NCBI GenBank assembly: GCA_905147135.1
Contig: LR990052.1
Location: 12,338,200 to 12,402,199, forward strand
Source: Blastobasis lacticolella
Lineage: Eukaryota; Arthropoda; Insecta; Lepidoptera; Blastobasidae
Direction: 5' to 3'
Length of the DNA: 64,000 nucleotides
The notes beneath the pieces were generated by a model. That model saw only the letters and a program-made list of their open reading frames with translations. It did not search any database and had not been told where the DNA came from. The translations under genes were made by a program, and so were the position numbers. Below, one piece after another: positions 46,901 to 52,900 of the stretch (position 1 is the stretch's first letter; each line of letters begins with the position of its first letter).

Positions 46901-49623
46901 CTAATATATAAATATATTAGGAGGAGCAGAAAGCGGCTTTAATTCAATTAAACGACGCAACAGATTTTGATGCGGTTTTGTCATCAGTTAGAGAATTACT
47001 TCCGGAAGGTTTATTCGTCTAATATATGCATAATATAGTTTGGAAAACTCGAGAAAACTCGTGCGAAGCCGGGGCCGGTCGCTAGTTCAAATATGTTTAA
47101 AGTCTTTTTAATATATTTAAAGTATATAATATATTATAAGTAGTGAGATTTAGTCGGCTCGGTTTCTTTGTGAATAAGGAGCCAGACAGAGACAAGGCGA
47201 CAATAGAATTGAAATGTCAAACTAGGCTTGAACCAATATTGTACCCATTGTCAATGGACTTTCAACTGTATGAACATTCTTTTAAGTTACATTCTTACTC
47301 GTCCCTAAAAATCCTTTGTCAAATTTTCTCTTTTTGTCTCACACAATTTAAGGACATTTGTAATATGCATAGATTTCATTATATTTCACAGCGCTCTAGA
47401 CAAGATCATCGTGCAAGGCTACAAAGCGCTGCAGCTGGAGTATTTCTTCACGGCCGGAGCCGACGAGGTCAAGGCTTGGACTATTCAGGTATCTAGCAGT
47501 TTTTATAACAGGCATGGACTAATATGCACTCGTATAAATAGATATAGTCTATGCAATGAGGGTTTTTGGGATTGCAGATGGCGCTACTAAGACGCGAGGT
47601 CTGATATCAAAATAAAGCCCTGTTATTGGCTAGAATATACCCTTCATTTTAAAACAGTTGTGTCTGTCCAATAGCACAGCAGTATTTTGACATCGGACCT
47701 TACTTCTCACTAGCGCCATCTATTGGAATTTTAAATTGTAAAACCCTGAATAGTGTATTGTCCTGGTAATTAGCCATCTATAAAGGGCCTAAGAACCGTT
47801 ACTGATAAATAAATTAAATACCATTAAACCAGCAAACAATCGTACCTCCCGTCTGATGGATAAGCAGTTACGGACGCCTTCTTATCGAAAGCGGTACCCA
47901 AAGCTCATAACATGCAGGATTCAAGGCATGAATTGGCCGTGTGGTGTCCGGCTAAGTAGAAAAGTAAGTAACTCCTTACACTCGTGGGTATCGTACAAGG
48001 CGACTAATGTTTTCGAGGCAAAAAAATCTAGTCTCCGTAGGCTGGAAAATGGGCAGTAGCTTTTTCCATTGTTGTTTGTAACACTGCGATCTTCAACCCG
48101 CCTGCCAAGCGTGGAGATTATGGCAATTACCTCCCCTTACGTGGGAGAGGCCCTAAGTCCTGCAGTGGACTGTTATGGGCTGTGATGATGATGATGATAT
48201 ATTTTTTTACTTGACACTGAGGGGAAGTTAAAAAAATAGGTTTTTAGACTTTCGTGGTTATTCACTACACTTTCACTACACATATTATCATCGGGTTTGT
48301 TACCACGGTTGGTATTGTTTTTACCTAGATATTTCGACACAGATGCATGCGTCATGGTCATGAGTTGACTGAGGCGAAAACAATACTAACCGTGGTAACA
48401 AACCCGAAAACATGTGTTAAAAAAATATAAGAAAAATGATTGGGGATTGGTTTAAAGTCGTTCTATACCACACTCGTCCACAGAAAGGCACGAAGGCGCC
48501 GCAGGCGGCCGGCCGGATCCACACGGATTTCGAAAAGGGCTTCATAATGGCCGAGGTGATGCATTACAAGGACTTCAAGGAAGAGGGCACCGAGGCCGCC
48601 TGCAAGTCCGCCGGGAAGTATCGGCAACAAGGCGAGTATTTAGCATATATATATTTTTTTATTGCCAAGGAACGCACGGTCCGACGGCTCACCTCACAGA
48701 AAACCTGCTACCGTAGAAAGTGGCTACCTTCGTCCAGAATACAGGTATCCTAGCGTGTAAATCGTAGCGCAAAATAACAGCAAGCGTTTTCGAGTGGAGA
48801 CCACGAAGGTAATAAAAATGGGGCAACGATCCGCGCAAAATGGTGGAATGAGCAAATCTGAGGACTCAGACCTTCGTCCAATAGTGTACTGTCGCTGATG
48901 CATACCACTTTGGTAAGTGTGCCTGTGTACGATTTGCACGAAACTGGGCTGCGTACGTCCACGCTATTTAATGGGCTGCCTTAAACGGTATTTCCAAACG
49001 GCGTTGATCACTCACCGTCTAGTGAACCGCAATAACGATCCGCAGTTCCACACTCACAGGCACATCTATGTACATAGTATAAAACAGTAAATTACATAGT
49101 AACCACCGTATAGTGCAACGAAATTATCTGACCCGGTGACAGCGACGCTGTTCAAGATTTAGCAACCGGGTTAGTTAAGTTTGGGGCACTATAGGTGTTT
49201 TTATACCTCTACGTTGGCTAACATACTTACGACTCTCTTATGGTAAGCAGTTCTACATAATCAGGAGATAAATAAATAAATAAATATTCGTGGACAAATT
49301 CACACAGCGCCATCTAGCCCCAAACTAAGCATAGCTTGTGCTATGGGTGCTAGATAACTGATATACTACTTAAATACTTTTAATACATACTTATTATACA
49401 TAGAACACCCAGACCCGTAACAGAAATTAAAATTCATCGGGAATCGAACCCGGGACCTCTTGCATGGCAGACGTTGACCATTGAACCACTCAGGTCGTCA
49501 GATACTCTTGTGTCTAATAACAACATCCCACCTTCAGGTCGCAACTACATGGTGGAGGATGGCGACATAATCTTCTTCAAATTCAACGCTGGCGCCGGTC
49601 TCAAGGACGCCAAGAAGAAATGA
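31929..49623 (+). CDS. OLA1: Obg-like ATPase 1 (OLA1/YchF family)
   Basis: Cytosolic P-loop ATPase of the Obg/YchF family, linked to translation control and stress responses. Ten coding exons: 31929-32113, 40564-40623, 41559-41686, 43333-43511, 43914-43991, 44935-45032, 46723-46863, 47392-47488, 48484-48631, 49538-49623. They sum to 1200 nt, all in phase, giving 399 aa (human about 396). Walker [10 protein letters not shown] is at residues 28-36 and DIAG at 92-95. The G4 motif is NLSEKD at 230-235 in place of NKxD, as expected for ATP preference. The C-terminal TGS domain contains [12 protein letters not shown] and [12 protein letters not shown]. Two oddities: the 32113/40564 junction gives PNENNRVPVPD, one residue more than usual, and the ninth intron uses a GC donor. 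Intron 1 of the coding region (8.45 kb) holds the AK9-like gene. Confidence 0.95.
33144..33310 (-). repeat. SINE-C 3' part in OLA1 intron
   Basis: 'tcatcatcatagcccgtaac' through 'ggaggttattgccataatct' to 'aaatgctgctgcccattttc' is the reverse complement of the SINE-C 3' half. The 5' half is absent. The 151-codon minus ORF here is an artefact of this and the next repeat. Confidence 0.8.
33322..33600 (-). repeat. SINE-A copy in OLA1 intron
   Basis: Tail 'aaataaatgaataatcgtgg', body 'cacagcaccatctaacccca', and a head with 'cggaaatcaaacccctcttg' and 'ccactgaactagacaagttg'. An AATAATAATAAT insertion lies inside near 33505-33520. Confidence 0.8.
33601..34406. other. upstream region of the AK9-like gene
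   Basis: AT-rich and non-repetitive as far as I can see. It should contain the AK9-like promoter. No full RFX X-box match was found by eye. Confidence 0.35.
34407..40391 (+). CDS. AK9: adenylate kinase 9-like, multi-domain NMP kinase
   Basis: One 1994-codon exon nested in OLA1's 32114-40563 intron, same strand. Four adenylate-kinase-like units are visible. Unit 1 has a degenerate P-loop [14 protein letters not shown] (about 98) and GYVLSGLP (172). Unit 2 has GTKSSGKT (about 549) and YIVDGFP (802). Unit 3 has [11 protein letters not shown] (about 1060, Arg for the P-loop Lys) and FVMDGFPR (1176). Unit 4 has canonical GPPKSGKST (about 1493) and FVLDGFPE (1569). An acidic linker lies at 237-272 and a charged coiled-coil-like stretch at about 645-690. 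C-terminal Cys pairs occur near 1716-1730 (CPVCIC) and 1811-1834. AK9 proteins are nucleoside mono/diphosphate kinases of similar size (about 1900 aa) tied to motile cilia and sperm. The lack of introns is notable beside OLA1 and BBS9. It could be a retrocopy. Confidence 0.85.
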   Translation: MIAFESYKNNLDVIDKFNIQSVVLSKGIVCGDITTVVKKKYHDVDPEFPPLASAVIGPNNTAATTIKESTSTTYKHSWVDIDIQQEYLESKPTCYLILSKPGAGAYHLGEAMAKHYKCIHVCPRNVLIDEMEQKSDTGKCIDYNMKHNNVMNASIILPIIKEKLKSPTVMHRGYVLSGLPLVSTDKRPNTFIYSLNSEESIIIVGEILFIALCEVFKKKEKKKIRGSVTNSVNTLLQEEQLEEDLEEEEESPEEERAPMEAEEEEDETVELPKFLLNSCDDIIHYRKTYLDTKQNVLLRQLSDIFNQDLTPDLIIYITSPDADLITKKYHKFYNYKSNINFADTFSVQKQTEVRWPLKYPLKDYYEHIDKTVLSTKYICRQPMNFRENSVEQMCNYRKIVLPFIENKLNDYSPRHIIKIDARTAVNEMMHQIMKILRLLPIVKPVIIPEPLYMAEPPEDLAEFWKNIEETNFVKMGKTKFNRYPSLWYNRCPIELKKGRCVLGKMKFAVQFFKHVYLLSSHEALITFYSNPRPYLHLKYLEPTCRIFVLGTKSSGKTMVAQCLSWIFDTPIIKFTEIVDKWKKSRLDAMMSKVFPEIFPLIEQAREGQWQIKEGNRITELNNWHSNCLADLKKYVVYAGAYRSIQEKEAQAQALEAERRKKREQENLERGIFKPLPKPKPPVQSKQEKKIISAYNEILEKMQKIKLPEDLLEDLDECRNILMIKDMHKYAPQKYLTVTETPAVPLLGDEDVQKSIWEYIEENDLHNELETTPEEVVGEISQIILSTDKETEEKTNFDKSFGQYIVDGFPAEPEYWEIISKSKLLPDHTIAIMENRELDINLIKHYKFLLECSKHYEERFACADDPLIKIKLMTKELAGKCRPFEHIPSKRNSMDEEEEEDTDFSVPFTQELDNFFDNWDILKMRLEDNKKLYIEVTLENMSDIDVMENILIKLRQNYYIPIPSSDDENPETQDEESEEPQDLVTYNHPVFLCETGPYCPIAYYDHGVLWEGKSDFSFKYDNKMHYFSKQECMDKFKIDVTKYQAYNKPYKKLSPLRICLIGCNGYGRTSAGKYIAKELGVIYVDFLEFINHHLLPRHFKRVGLQYENIFKDVPFDEKTVKDFQTDEDNQNIDPMADEMELRSMVFEYYERGSPLLSPLLQKLIKKIWFSEPFVSTGFVMDGFPRLTSDVEDMTALFCVPDVVIDLEGSLELSLERVVPYYFNIWKTQQNEEKLKNKIKMDKLRQNWLDFITQTVVVKLLIDEVIENAVSLAQEQVFTEVASTESAIIDPQPNLSGTMDMGENLFNAYREIIEEYPEPIDDAEWEGADEAKERIRARMESIHDTEEENLEEVMDLLTDQGIKIISVDASKPPHKVWRRALINLTNYRNRTTSFFEQTFVVSCDVAEVLISEGFCFLSKFHRLCPVHLYENPQIILNPHEVNRRNNTLYPVVHRSFIYYINGEEALKKFRLDPLLYVPNQHLTSSHEYTLRIGIIGPPKSGKSTLAAKVSKKYGLKCISRGNALRNILQNLYWTKLGTRMKSSLESGGCVKTDDVVKAVHMALIDHHTVTCGFVLDGFPETPSEAMELYKLGIYPQIIFDISSKKDVILDNSQKEVYYNIMKPKPPYCQPFIDARFTYWKKYNYKIKNYIKNDFQNTYLIDGNQSRWHCFQEAQDYIDEIGPKIYYFLNNRGRDRVVPMDVMCISNELFQQKMSCFKKMCPVCICSNSLKNGGYPVDKKGVVLYKESYFWICAEHMELVRNDPEEYLAAYAVDIPEVPAVVSTVDVNTVYENGICIVTYGENLPRQCLTTGNISYAATYRRNTYLFCDKTCLEKFLEKPHWYHNITVFKETRLLPKLSLKKLPNLGYLEQTVGNILTDACCAVNVVRPKYPGLDIAVSGALFIGLFLKVYRSYANKDMDKRQLYLKAYKLYEARSKLILSVGLRLRSMDNPFAKYPNCCSFPGPRQITSLSIIPHEHSQSGSSVSLSNLTSTENNV
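40392..40563. other. 172-bp gap between AK9-like stop and OLA1 exon
   Basis: No AATAAA or ATTAAA occurs on plus here. The nearest variant signal is TATAAA at 40412-40417. The polypyrimidine tract and acceptor of OLA1 follow (ttctttcagcaag, 40551-40563), with two tandem AGs. Confidence 0.7.
41745..41850 (-). repeat. RTE-like RT fragment in OLA1 intron
   Basis: A minus reading includes [16 protein letters not shown], resembling the LYGSETW segment in the C-terminal half of RTE reverse transcriptases. Very short and isolated. Confidence 0.5.
42250..42500 (+). repeat. SINE-C copy
   Basis: 'tgtggtgtgtggtgccgcca' then 'gggtgtcgtaagaggcgact', 'ggtgggcagcagcatctttc', 'gatctccaacccgcctgcca' and 'gtggactgttatgggctgtg', ending in ATGATGAA. 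It lies in the OLA1 41687-43332 intron, next to an RTE 3' fragment. Confidence 0.8.
42525..42932 (+). mobile_element. RTE-type LINE 3' fragment
   Basis: Near-intact C-terminal RT coding: [20 protein letters not shown], then after a stop [46 protein letters not shown] and QQW. It ends 'tctggctgatatgatgaacc'. It is less decayed than 30010-31276 and clearly of the same family. Confidence 0.8.
42942..43040 (+). repeat. RTE-like LINE tail (family D)
   Basis: 'aaggccgggcgaaatggagg' and 'cggaaagcggaccctggctg' with a TGATGATGAACGATGATG tail. Same terminus as 17710-17826. Confidence 0.6.
44170..44470 (-). repeat. SINE-B copy in OLA1 intron
   Basis: 'cttgggcccggggtccgttt', 'gtggagcgactgtcatctga', 'attcagtcgcctgaatgtgc', then the head with 'cgtacgagtcgcacccgtga' and 'accaccgacgc', all in reverse orientation to the 15735 copy. 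It interrupts the 43992-44934 intron. Confidence 0.8.
45148..45490 (+). mobile_element. LINE 3' end with poly(A)
   Basis: The longest copy of this 3' end in the window: 'tttaagagaggtagggcata', 'gtatcccgttcgaattggag', 'tttctgccggtgagtaaggt', 'gaccactttccatgaggtgg', then an A8 tail at 45483-45490. Related copies: 9126-9440, 25230-25495 and 60955-61055. No coding capacity. Confidence 0.75.
45738..45898. repeat. MITE-2 with 33-bp TIRs
   Basis: A 161-bp element with ends 'ctatagttcattcgcgttaa' (plus 13 bp) and the inverse complement 'ctatagtccattcgcgttaa' (plus 13 bp). The 33-bp TIRs have 2 mismatches. The GC-rich centre is non-coding. It lies in the OLA1 45033-46722 intron. Confidence 0.8.
46400..46512. 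repeat. MITE-3, diverged copy
   Basis: Core 'ttagcaacttaccacgagtg' and 'aagagatagatagcac', and the right end 'cgcgtggatgcgtgacg', match the MITE at 59706-59831. The left end is degenerate. Confidence 0.6.
46515..46570 (+). repeat. RTE 3' terminus fragment
   Basis: 'cgccttgggggaggcttatg' and 'tccagcggtggactgaggta' correspond to the last codons of the RTE ORF (EAYVQRWT). Very short. Confidence 0.5.
46900..47095. repeat. unclassified AT-flanked repeat
   Basis: Bounded by TATATTAG-type ends ('tctaatatataaatatatta') and finishing 'gcgaagccggggccggtcgc' + TAGTTC. That phrase is one I associate with non-autonomous Helitron-like repeats in Lepidoptera. It lies in the OLA1 46864-47391 intron. Confidence 0.4.
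47555..47752. repeat. MITE-4 with GATGGCGCTA ends
   Basis: Imperfect inverted arms: left 'gcagatggcgctactaagac' + 'gaggtctgatatcaaaata', right (inverted) 'tagatggcgctagtgagaag' + 'aggtccgatgtcaaaata'. About 38 bp pair. Non-coding, in the OLA1 47489-48483 intron. Confidence 0.65.
47934..48202 (+). repeat. SINE-C copy
   Basis: 'ggccgtgtggtgtccggcta', 'gtgggtatcgtacaaggcga', 'atcttcaacccgcctgccaa' and 'gtggactgttatgggctgtg' followed by (ATG)n. Near full length; same OLA1 intron as MITE-4. Confidence 0.85.
48291..48411. repeat. inverted-repeat element (30-bp arms)
   Basis: Left arm 'cgggtttgttaccacggttg' + 'gtattgtttt' pairs with right arm 'aaaacaatactaaccgtggt' + 'aacaaacccg' with one mismatch. 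A loop of about 60 bp separates the arms. Likely a small hairpin element or a decayed MITE. It sits just 70 bp before OLA1 exon 48484. Confidence 0.75.
48632..48633 (+). other. OLA1: GC (non-canonical) splice donor of OLA1
   Basis: The exon ends CAACAAG|GCGAGT and the next exon begins GTCGCAAC at 49538, joining as QQG|RNYM, the family sequence. Only a GC-AG intron gives this in phase. The GT at 48636 would break the frame. The strong AAG|GCgAGT context is typical of GC donors. Confidence 0.85.
49268..49500 (-). repeat. SINE-A copy in last OLA1 intron
   Basis: Tail AAATAAATAAATAAATA, 'cacacagcgccatctagccc', then a head with 'cccgggacctcttgcatggc' and 'ccactcaggtcgtc'. A small deletion lies in the head. 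It ends about 37 bp before the last OLA1 exon. Confidence 0.85.
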
Positions 49624-49779
49624 CGTGACAAGTTCCTCCTGATCTTGGTACATCTGTTGTATTTCAACCTTGTACTCTACACACTGCTACACGTCGCTTG
49701 AATCTAGTGTAAGGACTATTTTTTACATTAACCAGTAAATGATAATTTATACATTTTATCTCTCTTGTGTATTTAATGG

Positions 49780-49785
49780 AATAAA
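49780..49785 (+). terminator. OLA1: OLA1 poly(A) signal AATAAA
   Basis: Canonical AATAAA 157 nt after the OLA1 stop, followed by a GT-rich stretch (gttgttgaagtttgtataatgttg begins near 49790). Confidence 0.7.
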
Positions 49786-49846
49786 AGCGTTGTTGAAGTT
49801 TGTATAATGTTGTTTATCTGATATTTATAATATCTTCTCATATACA

Positions 49847-49852
49847 TTTAAT
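49847..49852 (-). terminator. BBS9: BBS9 poly(A) signal ATTAAA
   Basis: ATTAAA on minus, 50 nt after the BBS9 stop codon. This places the two convergent 3' ends within a few tens of bases of each other. Confidence 0.5.
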
Positions 49853-49901
49853 ATAAGTAATTATGCTTAGCCTAAATTTTTGTAAATATCATGGTGATTT
49901 C

Positions 49902-52900
49902 TTAAATTACATCAACCAATTCCTCTAATCGTATAACCCTGTTTTCTTTCCCGTTTGGATCGATATGTTCTGTATCACCTTTGCATTCAGCGAATAGTTT
50001 GTCCAGTATGTTTCTGATCTGCTTCAGGAATCTCTTCAAGTTGACTTGTGACAGCACGCCTTGTTCAGTGACGGGGGCGAGCTTCTCTTTGTCTTTTTCA
50101 GACTTTTTGAATACATTATTCAATATGTAGGTCAACGCCTGCGTCACTGATTCCTCCCATTCCTAAAATAGAGACATTATTATCCTGACATCATATTTTA
50201 TTAATGTTCATGTGTTTCATATTATAATAACATAAAATATTTCATTTACTAATTGCGCTGGGTATTTTGTTACAAAATCGGTATTTAAAACATCACCTGA
50301 TACATTTCATACAAAGTATCGAACGAAAACATCTCCTCTATAAGTTTAATTTTAAACTCGTCAGTTATGATGTTCTTGAAAATGTAGATGATCAAATGTC
50401 CCACAGCGGCCAGCGTACATCCGGTGCTGAAAACAAACAACAATGTTTTAAAAGTGTTCCAGGGAGCCATGTCCTTCCGTGGTACAGGGGCTTGCTCTAA
50501 CTAAATCTAAGGCGCTGTCCTATTTAGCATCGGTCATGTGACCATTGGTCGGGCGACGGGCGGACACCTCAAAACCGCCCGTCGCACGACAGTTGCCAAT
50601 TAGTAGAACGCCTATGACCTTCTAATTGCTTCTATGTACGATTCAGCCAGATATTTGGCGAGTTGGGATAAAAAGGGAGAGGCAGGTATAAAATATGATG
50701 CCAAAACAAACAGCACCATTACGCGAATCTAGAGCGATTATGAAATATTATTACACCAACATGTCTTTTCGCTGAAAGGGCTTGCTCTCACTTTGTGTTC
50801 CTATGGATAGTTTCACTTCGGAACATAATGTACACTAGGTACACGCAAAACGTAAAAACGTAAAGTGCAAAAATGTAAGGTTGCCTGAAAGATATCGTAA
50901 GCGATATGGCTTTCTCTGTTGCTACTTTCTACAGAAATGTTCCTGTGTTTTCATTCTTATCTGGTTATATAAGGAAAACGGCACGACCGACTACGCCTCG
51001 CCATGACATCACCATATCACCCATTCCTCAGGCGCGCACGAGGGGGCGCTTTTCGCGCTGTGACATCATAAATTATATATTTTCTGTAGCCAAAATATTA
51101 AAACGTCGCTGTAATTTATCCTCGACAACATACGCCTGTCGAAGATAGCTGAGAAATTATTTTTTGGTTGCTATAGACATTTCAATCTCATTTATTAATT
51201 GAGATATGTGGCTTTAGAAAATGTCGAATTCCAGATGTCACAGCGCAAGACTTAGGCCTCTGCATACCTGCAAACTAGACCTTTGCTGTGCACGATATCG
51301 TTGACAGTAGTGACGAGTCTTTGGTGCGTGTCCCTCATCAGGTATTCTAGAGGCTCGCAGTCCCCGGGCGGCAAGGACCCGTATTGGACCAACAACCGCT
51401 TCTGGATCAATGTGAATTGCCTCTGCAACACGCCCAGCTCGTCCTGGAATTATGACCATGCATATAATTTTCCTCTAAAGTAAATCAGGATAAAGCTCAA
51501 GGAAAATGAAATATGTAAATATTTAGGTAAGTTTGCAAACAAACTGCAGCCCGTCTTCTATGGCCTTATCCTTGTACCAGACCTATACTGAGTATAAATG
51601 ACAATCTTTTACGCTTTTTATCATGTCAAAGTGCGCCTCGGCCAACGCAGCGTGTTCTAGCGTTTTGTTACAAAGTAGGTACCTACATTTTGTGCCAAGT
51701 ATGAATACATAAATGGATATTCTATTATTATCATTAGAGCATGCAATGCCGCTATATTGTGGTATCAAAACTTGTAACACCGCAAAGTTTGAGATATTGC
51801 TTAATTTTAAAATTCTTTTATGGGTTTTAAACAAAGACACTAACAAGTTAACTACAATGAATGAGGCACAACCCAAAGCTTTCATTTTAACTTGGAAATG
51901 TTTACGAATATATCGTTACCTTGCGGTAACGATATGACGGTACTGCATGCTCTAATTGTCATACTTTACGTACGTACGTAACGTATTCTGTCAATTTTTA
52001 AAATAACTAATATCAGAGGTGGCAATCTTGAAGGCTTACCTCTAAATTCTTTAATATTATCCTTTCCTTAGCATGTCCTTCGATACATTTTAGAAACTTG
52101 TGACATAGCGCTTTTGAGCACTCGTCGTCATACTTTAATTTAATTTTACCACCTTTCATATTCCTCATAAAGTATTCCGACAGTTTCATTATGAAGTGCC
52201 GTAGTATGACCACTACTTCGGGAAAGTCGTTTGCTTCGATCAAGTAGTGTTTAGAAGTCGCTTTAATCGTAACTGTCTTTTTGGTTGTCCGGTACACAAA
52301 CGTTAAAGTATGATGATTTCCATACTTTAGTAAGTCTTCCTTCGCGAAGTCTGAAAGTTTTAATTCAGAGTTATTGTTTCGGCTATTGAGTTCAAGAGGA
52401 GTTTATAATTTTTTAAGTCACCAGTTAATATTTCCGTGATGTCGGTGCATACGTCGTCCGTTTCAATTTGCAATTTGACGCTGTTCTCTATCACAATATC
52501 CGTGGGATAGCAATACAAACTGAGCGGCAGTAATATTTCACGTGTTATCACACAAATCTTGCCTGCAGAACCGGTTATCGTAAACAGGATCGTGACCTTC
52601 GCTTCGGGGATATCGCATTCGTCAGACGCGAATATTTGGGTTTCTATAATTTCCGTTCCATTGATGTTGTCCAAACACATCGTAGGCTCGGAAAACCCAA
52701 AAGGAGCATTGCACGCATGCGTAATTTGTATGCTTTGTATTTCTTTTGGATCATCACACGTTATTATGGAAACGATGGGGCACATTAGCAAATGCAGTGT
52801 TTCCTCGTTGTCCTTGAACTGGCGAGATAGGTTTTGAACCGGTTTGCCAACATCCGATTTGATTTTTATGATCTGGTCAATTGGGTATGGGCCATCAGCA

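Noticed and set aside
51583..51885. 100-codon minus ORF between BBS9 exons, considered as an extra exon
   Set aside because: Exons 52040-52350 and 51268-51443 join directly in phase 0 as LKNLE|DELGVLQRQF, matching the family without it.
52351..52421. Second apparent BBS9 frameshift near a stop codon
   Set aside because: A 71-nt intron (ACTG|GTGACT ... CTTTCAG|AC) restores the frame as EILTDFAKEDLL, and the total CDS length is divisible by three.
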